A stretch of 21,471 nucleotides of DNA from Reyranella sp. (GTDB lineage: Bacteria; Pseudomonadota; Alphaproteobacteria; Reyranellales; Reyranellaceae), in assembly GCA_030679805.1 (NCBI GenBank), contig JAUXST010000597.1, forward strand, positions 1-21,471, written 5' to 3'. This document shows positions 7,533 through 15,984 of this stretch, piece by piece (within the stretch, counting starts at the first letter, position 1; every line of letters starts with the position of its first letter). A program made the translations under genes and the position numbers. The notes under the pieces were generated by a model. The model was not told where the DNA came from. It ran no database searches and saw only the letters and a list, made by a program, of their open reading frames with translations.

Positions 7533-7593
7533 CAACGATACAACCAAAAAACTGACAGAATCAGTGAAGAAACAACCGATACAATGCACGCAT
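7533..7593. repeat. Paired CAAC(C)GATACAA motif upstream of the family-5 binding protein gene
   Basis: CAACGATACAA at 7533-7543 and CAACCGATACAA at 7573-7584 are direct repeats whose starts are 40 bases apart, about four helical turns. Each is flanked by ATGCACG: before the first copy and after the second. The two units lie in the leader of the minus-strand binding-protein gene, where operators are expected. The arrangement may be a regulator site, but no regulator gene is present in the window. Confidence 0.35.
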
Positions 7594-8662
7594 CACGCGG
7601 CTTTCGTTCGCCGCATGGCGCTCGAGCAGCGTGGGCAGACCTCCTCTGCGAAGTGGGTCATCATGCGCTGGCGCAGTTCGATCGGCGTGCCGGGCGTGGC
7701 GCACGACACCATGAAATAGTTGAAGCCGAGGGCCACCAGGGCGTCGATCCGTCGGCAGATCGTCTCGGGGCTGCCGACCAGGTTGGAGTCCATGAACGGC
7801 CCCAGTTCGCTGGGATCGGTGAGCTTGCGCAGGTTGGCAAACATGCGGCTGAAGTCCTGGTATTCCGGGATATCGGCCCACGGGTTGGCGTCGGCTTCGT
7901 AGTGCGTGCACTGCAAATCGAAGTAGGGCGGGTAGTGGCGGCGGCCCAGCGCGCGCGCCTCTTCGTCGGTGTCGGCGATGAACATCTTGACCGAGATCGG
8001 CAGGATCGCGTCGCGAGCGGCAGCACCCGCCCGCGCTCGAGGATCCTGGCCAGCAGCTTGTCGGGAAAGGTGGCGAGGCAGATCGGCGCCACACCGAGAT
8101 CGCCCATCACCTCGGCGCTCGCCGGGCTGCCGATGGAGCCATAGAAACGCACTTTCTTGGCGACCGGCTCGGGCCGTAGGCGGATCGGCTGGGCGATCTT
8201 CCAGAATTGTCCGTCATGGGTGAAGGGCTCGCCGGCCAGGCCCTTCTCGACGATGCGGTAGCATTCGGCGAAACGGGCGCGCGCCTCGTTCATGTCGACG
8301 TTGTAGGCGTCGTATTCCATCTTGGCGGTGCCGCGGCCGATGCCGAGATGCAGCGTGCCGCGCGTCATGCTGTTCAGCATGGCGATTTCCTCGGCCAGCC
8401 GCAGCGGACGGTACCACGGCAGCACCAGCACCGAGGTGCCGAGCGAGAGGTCGGGAAAGGCCGCCGCGATATGGGCCATGAACAGGAGCGGACTCGGCGT
8501 CGGGTAGTAGTCGCTGAAATGGTGTTCGAGCAGCCAAGCGGCATCGAAGCCCAGCTTCTGGGCCAGCGCGCAATCGTCCATGACCTCGCGGTAGAGCGCC
8601 TGGTCCGACTTGTGGACGTCGCTGGCCGGCGCGGCCTGAAACCCGAACGCGATGTCGTTCAT
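7593..8662 (-). pseudogene. LLM-class flavin-dependent oxidoreductase, frameshifted
   Basis: Two overlapping minus-strand frames together make one luciferase-like (LLM class, F420/FMN bacterial-luciferase fold) oxidoreductase of about 356 aa. The first frame gives residues 1 to about 210, with 'LGFDAAWLLEHHFSDY', 'GTSVLVLPWYRPLRLAEE' and 'LHLGIGRGTAKMEY', and fails after 'LLARILER'. The second picks up at 'AAARDAILPISVKMFIADT' and runs to 'GSPETICRRIDALVALGFN' and the stop. The join falls in GC-rich bases about 8023-8035, where one base appears missing. Either the gene is inactivated or the assembly has an indel. The ATG at 8662 follows AAGGA (8671-8675) by 8 bases; a TTG at 8665 is the alternative. 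Enzymes of this kind oxidise small organic substrates with reduced flavin. It is divergent from an ABC importer operon. Confidence 0.85.
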
Positions 8663-8682
8663 CAATTGTATCCTTGTGAACG

Positions 8683-8712
8683 TTTCCCCTCTTCGAGCCC
8701 TAACTATATAAA
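8683..8712 (+). promoter_or_regulatory. Candidate promoter of the ABC importer operon
   Basis: The 76-base gap between divergent genes contains an AT-rich island. CTATAT at 8704-8709 is identical to the -10 element often seen in alphaproteobacterial sigma-70 promoters, and TTTCCC (8683-8688) is a poor -35. Initiation near 8716 would leave a short leader with GGGGAGGG at 8727-8734. The same island reads TATAGT on the minus strand and may also serve the LLM gene. Confidence 0.4.
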
Positions 8713-8738
8713 GTCACACGGTTGATGGGGAGGGCTGG

Positions 8739-9746
8739 ATGAAATCGTCGATGATGCGCCGCATGGCGGTATTGGGCCTGGCTCTGCTGGCCTTCTCGCC
8801 GGCCGTTGCCCAGGCGCAGAAGAAGCTGGTGGTCTACACCTCCAACGAAAGCACGCTGAACGATCTGGTCTTCGGTGCCTTCACCAAGGAGACCGGGATC
8901 GCCGTCGAGCCGGTCGCCGCTGGATCGGGCGTGGTGATCCGCCGCCTGCAAGCCGAGAAGGACCGCCCGCTGGGCGACGTCATCTGGGGCGTGAGCCGGT
9001 CGCTGCTGCAGACCAACAAGGCGCTTTTTGCGCCCTATGCTTCCAAGAACAAGGATGCCATTCCCGTCGAATACCGCGATCCCACCGACCTGTGGATCGG
9101 CAACAACCTCCATTTGCTGGTAATCCTGCAGAACACCAAGATCCTGCCGGTCGGCCAGGGCCCGAAGAGCTGGTCCGATCTGCTCGACCCGAAGTGGAAG
9201 GGCAAGATCGCCTTCACCGATCCGGCCAACTCCGGCTCGGCATACACCACGGTCACCCTGCTGGTCGACCTGTGGGGCGGCGGCGAGGAGGGCTGGAAGA
9301 AGGTCGCGGCGCTGTTCAAGAACCTCAAGGTGCTGAACCGCGCGTCGCTGGTCTTCCAGGGCGTCGGCAACGGCGAGTATCCGTTGGGCATCTCGCTCGA
9401 ATATGCCGGCCCGATGTGGGCGGCAGGCGGCGCACCGGTCAAGACGATCTATCCCGCCGACGGCACGGTCGCGGCGATGGAGGGCGTCGCCATCATCAAG
9501 AATGGTCCCAATCCCGACTCTGCCAAGGCCTTCGTCGACTTCATCAACCGCAAGGATGTGCGCGAGATGATCCTGAAGGCGACGTTCCGCCGGCCGGCCC
9601 GCACCGACCTCGACCTGTCGAGCCTGCCGGGCGGCATGCCGCCGCTCGCCTCGCTCAAGATGCTCAACTACAACGAGGCCGGCTGGACCGACAAACGCAA
9701 GGAAACCCTTGAGCACATCAAGGACGTGATCCAGGAGTCGCGCTGA
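8739..9746 (+). CDS. ABC importer periplasmic binding protein (family 1, Fe/phosphonate/polyamine-like)
   Basis: The 335-aa product is a family-1 type II binding protein of the AfuA/FbpA-PhnS group. It has a clear signal peptide (residues 1 to about 26, cleavage after AQA), then 'KKLVVYTSNES', 'GVVIRRLQAEKDRPLGDVIWG', 'SWSDLLDPKWKGKIAFTDP' and 'IYPADGTVAAMEGVAI', all characteristic. GGAGG at 8729-8733 fixes the ATG at 8739. It is the first gene of a binding protein-ATPase-permease operon; the ATPase start follows its stop by 2 bases. Ferric-binding members use an adjacent Tyr pair in the late 'Y-Y' region. Here I see only 'LEYAG' with a single Tyr, so free ferric iron is not a safe substrate call. 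An organic ligand such as an aminophosphonate or polyamine is equally possible. Confidence 0.9.
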   Translation: MKSSMMRRMAVLGLALLAFSPAVAQAQKKLVVYTSNESTLNDLVFGAFTKETGIAVEPVAAGSGVVIRRLQAEKDRPLGDVIWGVSRSLLQTNKALFAPYASKNKDAIPVEYRDPTDLWIGNNLHLLVILQNTKILPVGQGPKSWSDLLDPKWKGKIAFTDPANSGSAYTTVTLLVDLWGGGEEGWKKVAALFKNLKVLNRASLVFQGVGNGEYPLGISLEYAGPMWAAGGAPVKTIYPADGTVAAMEGVAIIKNGPNPDSAKAFVDFINRKDVREMILKATFRRPARTDLDLSSLPGGMPPLASLKMLNYNEAGWTDKRKETLEHIKDVIQESR

Positions 9747-9748
9747 GC

Positions 9749-10741
9749 GTGACCGGCATCGTCATTGAGGGCGTAACGCGGTCGTTCGGTACGGTGCGCG
9801 CCGTCGACGGCGTGGACCTCACCGTCGGCGACGGCGAGTTCTTCACCCTGCTGGGACCATCGGGCTGCGGCAAGACCACCTTGCTGCGCATGATCGCGGG
9901 CTTCTGCGAACTCGACGGTGGCGAGATCCGCTTTGGCCAGAAGCGCATCGACCGGCTGCCGGCGCACACGCGCGACATCGGCATGGTGTTCCAGAACTAC
10001 GCGGTGTTCCCCAACCTGACGGTGGCGGGCAACGTCGCCTACGGGTTGAAGGCGCGCCGCGTGGCGGCTGCCGACCTCGCGCGCCGTGTCGACGAGGCGT
10101 TGGCGCTGGTCCAGCTCGCGGGCTACGGCGAGCGCTGGCCGCACCAGCTCTCGGGCGGGCAACTGCAGCGCGTTGCCATCGCCCGCGCCCTGGTGATCCG
10201 CCCGCAAGTGCTGCTGTTCGACGAGCCGCTCAGCAACCTCGACGCCAGGCTCAGGGTCAGCATGCGCGCCGAGATCCGCGAGCTGCAGAAATCGCTCGGC
10301 ATCACCGCGATCTATGTGACGCACGACCAGGAAGAGGCGATGTCGGTGTCCGACCGCATTGCCCTGATGCAGAACGGCAAGCTCGAGCAGGTCGGTGCCC
10401 CGGCAGAAATCTACCGCAATCCGGCCTCGCGCTTCGCCGCCGAATTCATGGGCACCACCAACCTGGTCGAGGCGCGGGCGCTCGGCCGTGACGGCGCCGA
10501 CCTGGTCTCGCTGCGCCCCGAGGCGCTCAGGCTCGACGCCGAGGCGCCACCAGGCTGGCCCAGGATCGGCGGGTCGGTCGTCCATGTCGAGATCCTGGGT
10601 CCGATCACGCGCTTCGACGTGCGTCTGGTGGACGGATCGCTCTTGAAGGTGGCGGCGCTCGACGAGCCGCATCGCACGCTGGCGCCGGGTGCGGCGGTGA
10701 TGCTGGCCTACGATCCGGCGCGCGTGACCGTGTTGCCGTGA
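9749..10741 (+). CDS. ABC importer ATPase (PotA/FbpC type)
   Basis: The 330-aa ATPase powers the importer of this operon at the cytoplasmic face. Motifs are intact: Walker A GPSGCGKTT (36-44), Q-loop Gln82, signature LSGGQ (134-138), Walker B LLFDEP (155-160), D-loop 'SNLDA', and switch His192 in 'VTHDQEEA'. A C-terminal TOBE-like beta domain follows from about residue 240 and includes 'SLRPEALRLD'. This is the PotA/FbpC/UgpC layout. The start is GTG at 9749, 2 bases after the preceding stop, with AGGAG at 9733-9737 inside the upstream gene. The permease follows 10 bases later. The substrate is set by the other subunits. Confidence 0.95.
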   Translation: MTGIVIEGVTRSFGTVRAVDGVDLTVGDGEFFTLLGPSGCGKTTLLRMIAGFCELDGGEIRFGQKRIDRLPAHTRDIGMVFQNYAVFPNLTVAGNVAYGLKARRVAAADLARRVDEALALVQLAGYGERWPHQLSGGQLQRVAIARALVIRPQVLLFDEPLSNLDARLRVSMRAEIRELQKSLGITAIYVTHDQEEAMSVSDRIALMQNGKLEQVGAPAEIYRNPASRFAAEFMGTTNLVEARALGRDGADLVSLRPEALRLDAEAPPGWPRIGGSVVHVEILGPITRFDVRLVDGSLLKVAALDEPHRTLAPGAAVMLAYDPARVTVLP

Positions 10742-10751
10742 GGGGCTTGAT

Positions 10752-12404
10752 ATGACGCTGGCCATCCCGCATCAGCAGCGGATGCCGCTGGCCATCGCCG
10801 CGCTTGGCTTTCTCTTTCTTGGGCTGTTCCTGCTCTATCCGCTGTTCAACGTCTTCAGCGCCAGCGTGCTGGACGCCGAGGGCGAGAAATTCACATTTGC
10901 CAACTACGTGAAGGTGCTCGGCCGTCCGTTCTATCGCGCCGCGGTGACCAACACGCTCGCCATTGGCGTTGCCGCGACGATCACCACGACGCTCATATCC
11001 GTGCCCTTCGCTTTCGCGCTCGCCCGCCTGCCGGTGCCGGGCAAGGCTGCGATCCTGGCGCTCGCCGCCATGCCGCTGGTGCTGCCATCCTTCGTCAGCG
11101 CCTATGCCATCGTGCTGCTGCTGGGCCGCGCCGGCATCGTGACGCAATGGCTCAATTCGTGGGGCATCGGCTTCGGCTCGATCTACGGCGCCGGCGGCAT
11201 CGTGCTGGTCTATACGCTGACGCTCTATCCCTACGTGCTGTTGCCGACCATGGCGGGCTTCAAGGCAGTCGACGTCTCGGTCGAGGAAGCTGCGCAAAGC
11301 CTCGGCTCCTCGCCGCGCCGCACCTTGTGGACCGTGACCTTGCCCATCGTCATCCCCTCGATCCTGGCCGGCGGCCTGCTGGTCTTCATCGAGACGCTGG
11401 AGAATTTCGGCGTGCCCTTCGTGCTGGCCGAGGATCTGCCGATCTTCGCCGTCGAAGCCTTCAAGCTCTTCATCGGCGAGACGGCGCCCAATCCGTCGTC
11501 GGCGGGCGTCCTGGGCGTGCTGCTGATCCTGACGACGGCGGCGGTGCTGCTGGTCCAGCGCCGCTACCTCTCGGCCCGCCGCTTCGCCACAGGCGCGCGC
11601 GCGGCACCGCCGACCCTGCAGGTCGGTCCCGGCGTGCGCGTCGCAGCCGCGGTCTATTGCTGGACCATCGTCCTGCTGGCGCTGGTGCCGTTCTTCGCCA
11701 TCGTCGTGCTGTCGTTCATGGAGTTCCGCGGCCCGGTGCTCCATCCCAACTTCAGCCTGGAGAATTTCGCGATCCTGTTCGACCGTTCGACCCGGCCGCT
11801 GCTCAACACGCTGCTGTTCGCCACCCTGGCCGCGATCGGGGTCACCCTGGTCGGCGTGCCGATCGCCTATGTGGTGACGCGCATGCGGTCGACCATGGCC
11901 TCGGTGCTCGACGTGATCGCGACCCTGCCCTTTGCCGTCGCCGGCACGGTGCTCGCCATCGGCTTCGTCGTGTCCTTCAACAGTGGCTGGCTGATCCTGA
12001 CCGGTGGACCGCTGATCATGGTGCTGGCCTACACGGTGCGCAAAGTGCCGTTCGCGGTGCGCTCCTCGAGCGCCATCCTGCACCAGATCGATCCCTCGCT
12101 CGAAGAAGCCTCGATCAGCCTCGGCCGTTCGCCGCTGCAAACCTTCGGCCGCATTCTCGTGCCGCTGATGCTGGGCGGCATCCTGAGCGGCTTCGTGCTG
12201 ACCTGGGTGACAGTGGCGTCGGAACTGAGCGCCACGGTGGTGCTCTACAGCGGCCCGTGGCGGACGCTGACGGTGGTAATGTTCCAGGCGCTGGAAAGCG
12301 GCGGCGGCGGGGTCGCCACGGCCGCCGCCTCGACGCTGATCGTGGTCACATTGTTGCCGATCGCATTGCTTTACCGCCTGGTCCAGCGCTACGAACTGTC
12401 CTGA
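10752..12404 (+). CDS. ABC importer permease, two fused transmembrane domains (FbpB/ThiP type)
   Basis: The 550-aa membrane protein holds two BPD_transp_1 domains in one chain, so it supplies both halves of the channel. Each half has about six hydrophobic segments and an EAA coupling loop: 'VEEAAQSLGSSP' near residue 177 and 'LEEASISLGRSP' near residue 449, each with the conserved Gly that contacts the ATPase. Hydrophobic segments begin at residue 11 ('MPLAIAALGFLFLGLFLL'). Fused permeases are typical for ferric, thiamine and aminophosphonate importers, consistent with the binding protein of this operon. The ATG at 10752 follows GAGGGG at 10740-10745. It ends the importer operon; the AsmA gene starts about 106 bases later. 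Confidence 0.94.
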   Translation: MTLAIPHQQRMPLAIAALGFLFLGLFLLYPLFNVFSASVLDAEGEKFTFANYVKVLGRPFYRAAVTNTLAIGVAATITTTLISVPFAFALARLPVPGKAAILALAAMPLVLPSFVSAYAIVLLLGRAGIVTQWLNSWGIGFGSIYGAGGIVLVYTLTLYPYVLLPTMAGFKAVDVSVEEAAQSLGSSPRRTLWTVTLPIVIPSILAGGLLVFIETLENFGVPFVLAEDLPIFAVEAFKLFIGETAPNPSSAGVLGVLLILTTAAVLLVQRRYLSARRFATGARAAPPTLQVGPGVRVAAAVYCWTIVLLALVPFFAIVVLSFMEFRGPVLHPNFSLENFAILFDRSTRPLLNTLLFATLAAIGVTLVGVPIAYVVTRMRSTMASVLDVIATLPFAVAGTVLAIGFVVSFNSGWLILTGGPLIMVLAYTVRKVPFAVRSSSAILHQIDPSLEEASISLGRSPLQTFGRILVPLMLGGILSGFVLTWVTVASELSATVVLYSGPWRTLTVVMFQALESGGGGVATAAASTLIVVTLLPIALLYRLVQRYELS

Positions 12405-12510
12405 GGGCGCAGGGGCCCTAGAATAGCCTCACAATCCCTGGAGGTTGCTTGGCTTGGGAGATTGCCTGGGCCGGCATCCTCCCGCGCCCTCGCGCGTTGC
12501 ATCCTGGGTC

Positions 12511-15500
12511 ATGGCCATGCGTAAGCGGACGAAAATCGGCATTTGGGCGGCAGCCGTCGTCGGCGTGCTGGCGCTTGGCTGGAGTGCGTTGCCCTATCTG
12601 GTCGACATGCAGGTCTTCAAGCCGGCCATGATCCAGGCCGTCAAGGAAGCCACGGGGCGCGAACTGGTGATCGACGGGCCGATCGAGCTCTCGATGTACC
12701 CGGTGCCCGGCATTTCTGCGCGTCAGGTCCACTTTGCCAACGCCACCGGCACCAAGGGCGCGCAGATGCTCGATGTGAGGCGGATCGTGGTCCGGCCCTC
12801 GGTCCTCGCCCTGCTGCAGGGCCGGATCGAGGTCGGCACGCTCTTCCTCTATCGGCCGACCATCGTTCTGGAGGCCGACGCCGACGGCAAGCCCAACTGG
12901 GAGTTCGCACCCGGCCTCAACGCGACCCAGCCGAAAGGTGCGCCGAGCAGCGGTCTGCATCTCGCGGTCGGCCGTCTCGCCATCGTGCGCGGCACCATCA
13001 AGTACACCGATCCGCGGTCCGGCAAGACCCATACTGCCGAGGACGTCCGTGTGCGCGCATCGGTCGGCTCCCTCGACGGGCCGATGACGCTGGTGGGCAC
13101 CGCCACCGTGAACGGCGTGCCGTTGCTCATCGATCTCAGCGTGGGCGGGCCGACGGACAAGGGTCATCGGACGATCCTTGCGCTCGAGGTGGCGAGCGGC
13201 AGGCTTTCCTTCGACGGCTGGCTGGGCCGGATTGCGCCGGACGGCAGCGTGATGGGTCAGCTTTCGGTGGCCACCGGCCGGCTGACAGATTTCATCGTCG
13301 CCCTCGTGAGGGCTACCGGCGGCGGCGTGCCCAAGTTCGAGTCGTCGGTTGTCGGCAGTTTCAGCTTCGACGGCGCGATCGAAGTGTCACCCAGGCGATT
13401 GGCCCTCACCGACTTCAAGGCGTCGATGGGCAGCGAAAAGGCCTCAGGCACGCTGTCGCTGGATCAGGATCCCGCACCAACTCTCACCGGCAAGCTGTCG
13501 CTGCCCCGGATCGATGTCGAGAAGTGGATCGCGGTGCTGCAACAGCCGGGCATCTTCGCGCAGCCGCCAACACCTGCACCCGTACCTGCATCGGTGCCCG
13601 CCGCCGCGACGACCAAGCCGGCCCCCGCGGCCAAACCCGCGCCCGCGACACCTGCTGTTCCCGCCGCCAAGCCCGCTGCCCCGGCAGTCAAGCCCGCGAC
13701 GCCGGCTGCGGCTGCTGCGTCGCCCTTCCCGAGCGCGCTGAACGTCAGCCTGTCGGTCGATGCCGCCGAAGTCCTCTACCGCAAAGGCACAATCCGCGAC
13801 CTGTCCTTCGTGGTCGAGATCCACAAGGGCGCCGTCACGGTGCCCCGCTTCAAGGCGATCCTGCCGGGCGAGATGGTGGTGCAGGCCAATGCCACCGCGC
13901 CTGTGGCGCCGGCTGCTACCACGCCGCCTGCTGTGGCCACGCCACCAGCCAAGCCCGCCGCCGTGCCTCAGCCGCCAGCCTCTCCGTCGCCAACCAAACC
14001 GGCCGCCAATGCCGTCCAGGCGAATGGCGAGATCAGCATCGTCGGACCGAAGCTGCGCGACACGCTGGCCTGGCTCGAGATCGATGCGTCGGGCATGCCG
14101 GCGGGCAAGTTGCGGACGCTCGGTGTCAAGGCCAAGCTCGCGTCGACTGCCAACAGCGTGCAGTTGAGCGATGTCGCCTTCGACCTTGACGACCAGCACG
14201 GCACCGGCGGCGGCACCGTCACCTTCGCCCTGCCGCTTGCGGTGGTGACACAGATCCAGATCGACCGTTTCGACCTCGATGCCTACGTGCCCAAGCCCGC
14301 CGCGCCGCCGTCGTTTCCGGAACTGCCTGCCGGAGCCGCGACGCCTGCCGCCGCTGTTGCCCCCGCGAAACCGGCCGCCGCCACGCCCCCGGCAGGCCCG
14401 CCGCCGCCGAGTTTCGGGTTGAAGGCCAAGATCGCGAGCCTCATCTATCGCGGCGAGCCGTTGAAGGGCGTCGACGCCGACGTGACAGTGCAGGGCAATA
14501 TCCTGAAGCTGAACGGCATCAAGGTCGCCGATCTGCTGGGTGCGAAACTCGACCTGCGCGGCTCGGTCATCGATTTCGGTACCGCGCCGCGCTTCGACCT
14601 CACCTTCAATACGACCATGCCGAACACCGACAAGCTGCTCGACTATGCCGGGCTGCCGAAATTCATCAACGGCAAGATCGGTGCGGCGTCGGCCGGCGGC
14701 GGCGTCGCGGGAACGCTGGGCGCGTTCACGCTGCGCGACGCCAACGTCACCATGCTGGGCGCCACCGCCCATGCCACCGGTGCGCTGACACTGGGCGATG
14801 CATTCAGCTTCAACTTTGCCAGCTTCACCCTGCAGGCACAGGATGCGAGCCAGCTGGTCTCGGTTGCCAGTGGCACCAGCCAGACGGGGATCGGCGCACT
14901 GTCCGCCAGCGGCACCTTCAAGGGCAACGCCGACCGGGCGGGCTTCGAGGGCAATCTCGCCGCCGTCGGCAACCAGATGTCGGGCAAGATCGACGCGACA
15001 TTGGGCAAGCGACCGAACATCGCGGTGAACCTGAAGGTCCCCGGCACGCTCGACTTCGACAAATGGCTGGGCGTGTCGGCGGCGCCTGCGTCCGCGGTGG
15101 CCCCTGCGCCCGCGGCTTCGGCTCCCCGGGCGGCGGCACCGCAGCCTGCCGCGACGCCGCACGCGGTGACCGGTAAGCCCATCGATCTCTCCGCCTTGCG
15201 CTCCTTCGATGCCTCGCTCGAACTCTACACCAGCGCGATCAAGGTCGGCGCAGTCCATGTCAACTACGGCGACCTGACGGGGACGCTGAAGAACGGCGTC
15301 TTCAAGATCTCCAAGCTTACCGGGCAGTTCTATAGTGGCGCGGTCGATTTCATCGGCACGGTCGATGCCTCCAAGGCGACCCTGGCGCTCGATCTCAAGG
15401 GCAGCCTGCAGGGCATCTACCTGGGCGAGATGCTGCGCGGCACCGCTGGGACCAACATCTTCGGCAGCGACAGCCTGAGCGTGTCGGTCGACGGAAAGCT

Positions 15501-15951
15501 CAGCATCATGAACGTCGAACTGACGGGCCACGGAAATACGCCGGAAGCGATCCGGGACTCGCTGGCCGGCCGGGGCGAGGTGAGCGGCACCCTCTATCCA
15601 GCGGTCGCCAAGGGCTCGCTCTCCCTGGCCTCGTTCGCCACCGGTGTCGGCAGCCTCTTCAGCAGCGAGATGGGATTCAGTTCCGCGGTGCTGCAGGGCT
15701 TCATCAACCAGCAGAGCAAGGTGGTCGGAGAGATCGTGCTCGGCGACGGGCTGGTGACCCTGCGAAATCACTCGGTGCAAGGCCTGAACGCGGTGGCCCT
15801 CATCACCAGCTATAACAGCTTCATGGCGGCGACCACCGACACCACGATCGCCATCGATACCGGCGCCCGCGGTCCGGCGGATTTCGTGATGACGGTGAAG
15901 GGGCCGATGTCCGCGCCCACCATGGCGATGGGGCGCGGCCCCAGGCGCTAA
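12511..15951 (+). CDS. AsmA-family protein with four Pro/Ala linkers
   Basis: The 1146-aa product is an AsmA-like protein, a family of inner-membrane-anchored periplasmic proteins related to VPS13-type lipid bridges and implicated in outer-membrane phospholipid traffic. One N-terminal membrane segment (about residues 9-29) is followed by 'YLVDMQVFKPAMIQAVKEATGRELVIDGPIELSMYP', the classic AsmA opening, and a long beta-rich region ending in an AsmA_2-like C-terminus ('LSGHGNTPEAIRDSLAGRGEVSG'-like part near 1007-1030). Four Pro/Ala-rich linkers interrupt it at about residues 351-406, 463-500, 594-632 and 857-886. The start is uncertain: ATGs at 12511 and 12517 both fit the family, and a TTG at 12454 has GGAGG (12440-12444) 9 bases upstream but would add an odd N-terminus. 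No partner genes adjoin. Confidence 0.88.
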   Translation: MAMRKRTKIGIWAAAVVGVLALGWSALPYLVDMQVFKPAMIQAVKEATGRELVIDGPIELSMYPVPGISARQVHFANATGTKGAQMLDVRRIVVRPSVLALLQGRIEVGTLFLYRPTIVLEADADGKPNWEFAPGLNATQPKGAPSSGLHLAVGRLAIVRGTIKYTDPRSGKTHTAEDVRVRASVGSLDGPMTLVGTATVNGVPLLIDLSVGGPTDKGHRTILALEVASGRLSFDGWLGRIAPDGSVMGQLSVATGRLTDFIVALVRATGGGVPKFESSVVGSFSFDGAIEVSPRRLALTDFKASMGSEKASGTLSLDQDPAPTLTGKLSLPRIDVEKWIAVLQQPGIFAQPPTPAPVPASVPAAATTKPAPAAKPAPATPAVPAAKPAAPAVKPATPAAAAASPFPSALNVSLSVDAAEVLYRKGTIRDLSFVVEIHKGAVTVPRFKAILPGEMVVQANATAPVAPAATTPPAVATPPAKPAAVPQPPASPSPTKPAANAVQANGEISIVGPKLRDTLAWLEIDASGMPAGKLRTLGVKAKLASTANSVQLSDVAFDLDDQHGTGGGTVTFALPLAVVTQIQIDRFDLDAYVPKPAAPPSFPELPAGAATPAAAVAPAKPAAATPPAGPPPPSFGLKAKIASLIYRGEPLKGVDADVTVQGNILKLNGIKVADLLGAKLDLRGSVIDFGTAPRFDLTFNTTMPNTDKLLDYAGLPKFINGKIGAASAGGGVAGTLGAFTLRDANVTMLGATAHATGALTLGDAFSFNFASFTLQAQDASQLVSVASGTSQTGIGALSASGTFKGNADRAGFEGNLAAVGNQMSGKIDATLGKRPNIAVNLKVPGTLDFDKWLGVSAAPASAVAPAPAASAPRAAAPQPAATPHAVTGKPIDLSALRSFDASLELYTSAIKVGAVHVNYGDLTGTLKNGVFKISKLTGQFYSGAVDFIGTVDASKATLALDLKGSLQGIYLGEMLRGTAGTNIFGSDSLSVSVDGKLSIMNVELTGHGNTPEAIRDSLAGRGEVSGTLYPAVAKGSLSLASFATGVGSLFSSEMGFSSAVLQGFINQQSKVVGEIVLGDGLVTLRNHSVQGLNAVALITSYNSFMAATTDTTIAIDTGARGPADFVMTVKGPMSAPTMAMGRGPRR

Positions 15952-15984
15952 GGCCGTGGCGCCGAGGCTGCGGCGTCGCCAGGA

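Noticed and set aside
10605..12140. Minus-strand open frame of about 510 codons across the permease gene
   Set aside because: His/Asp/Arg/Gln-rich shadow typical of antisense to hydrophobic membrane-protein codons. The plus strand encodes membrane segments and EAA loops.
12445..12510. TTG-initiated N-terminal extension of the AsmA protein
   Set aside because: A GGAGG is present, but the extra 20 or so residues precede the expected membrane anchor and do not fit AsmA N-termini. ATG 12511 or 12517 is favoured.
13444..15780. Minus-strand open frame of about 780 codons across the AsmA gene
   Set aside because: Composition is Arg/Gly/Asp/Val biased, with long repetitive stretches opposite the Pro/Ala linkers. 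No motif is visible.
15952..15984. Bidirectional hairpin between the AsmA and DsbA-like genes
   Set aside because: TGGCG/CGCCA and CCG/CGG arms need an internal loop and no T-run follows on either strand, so it is weaker than chance GC pairing would require.
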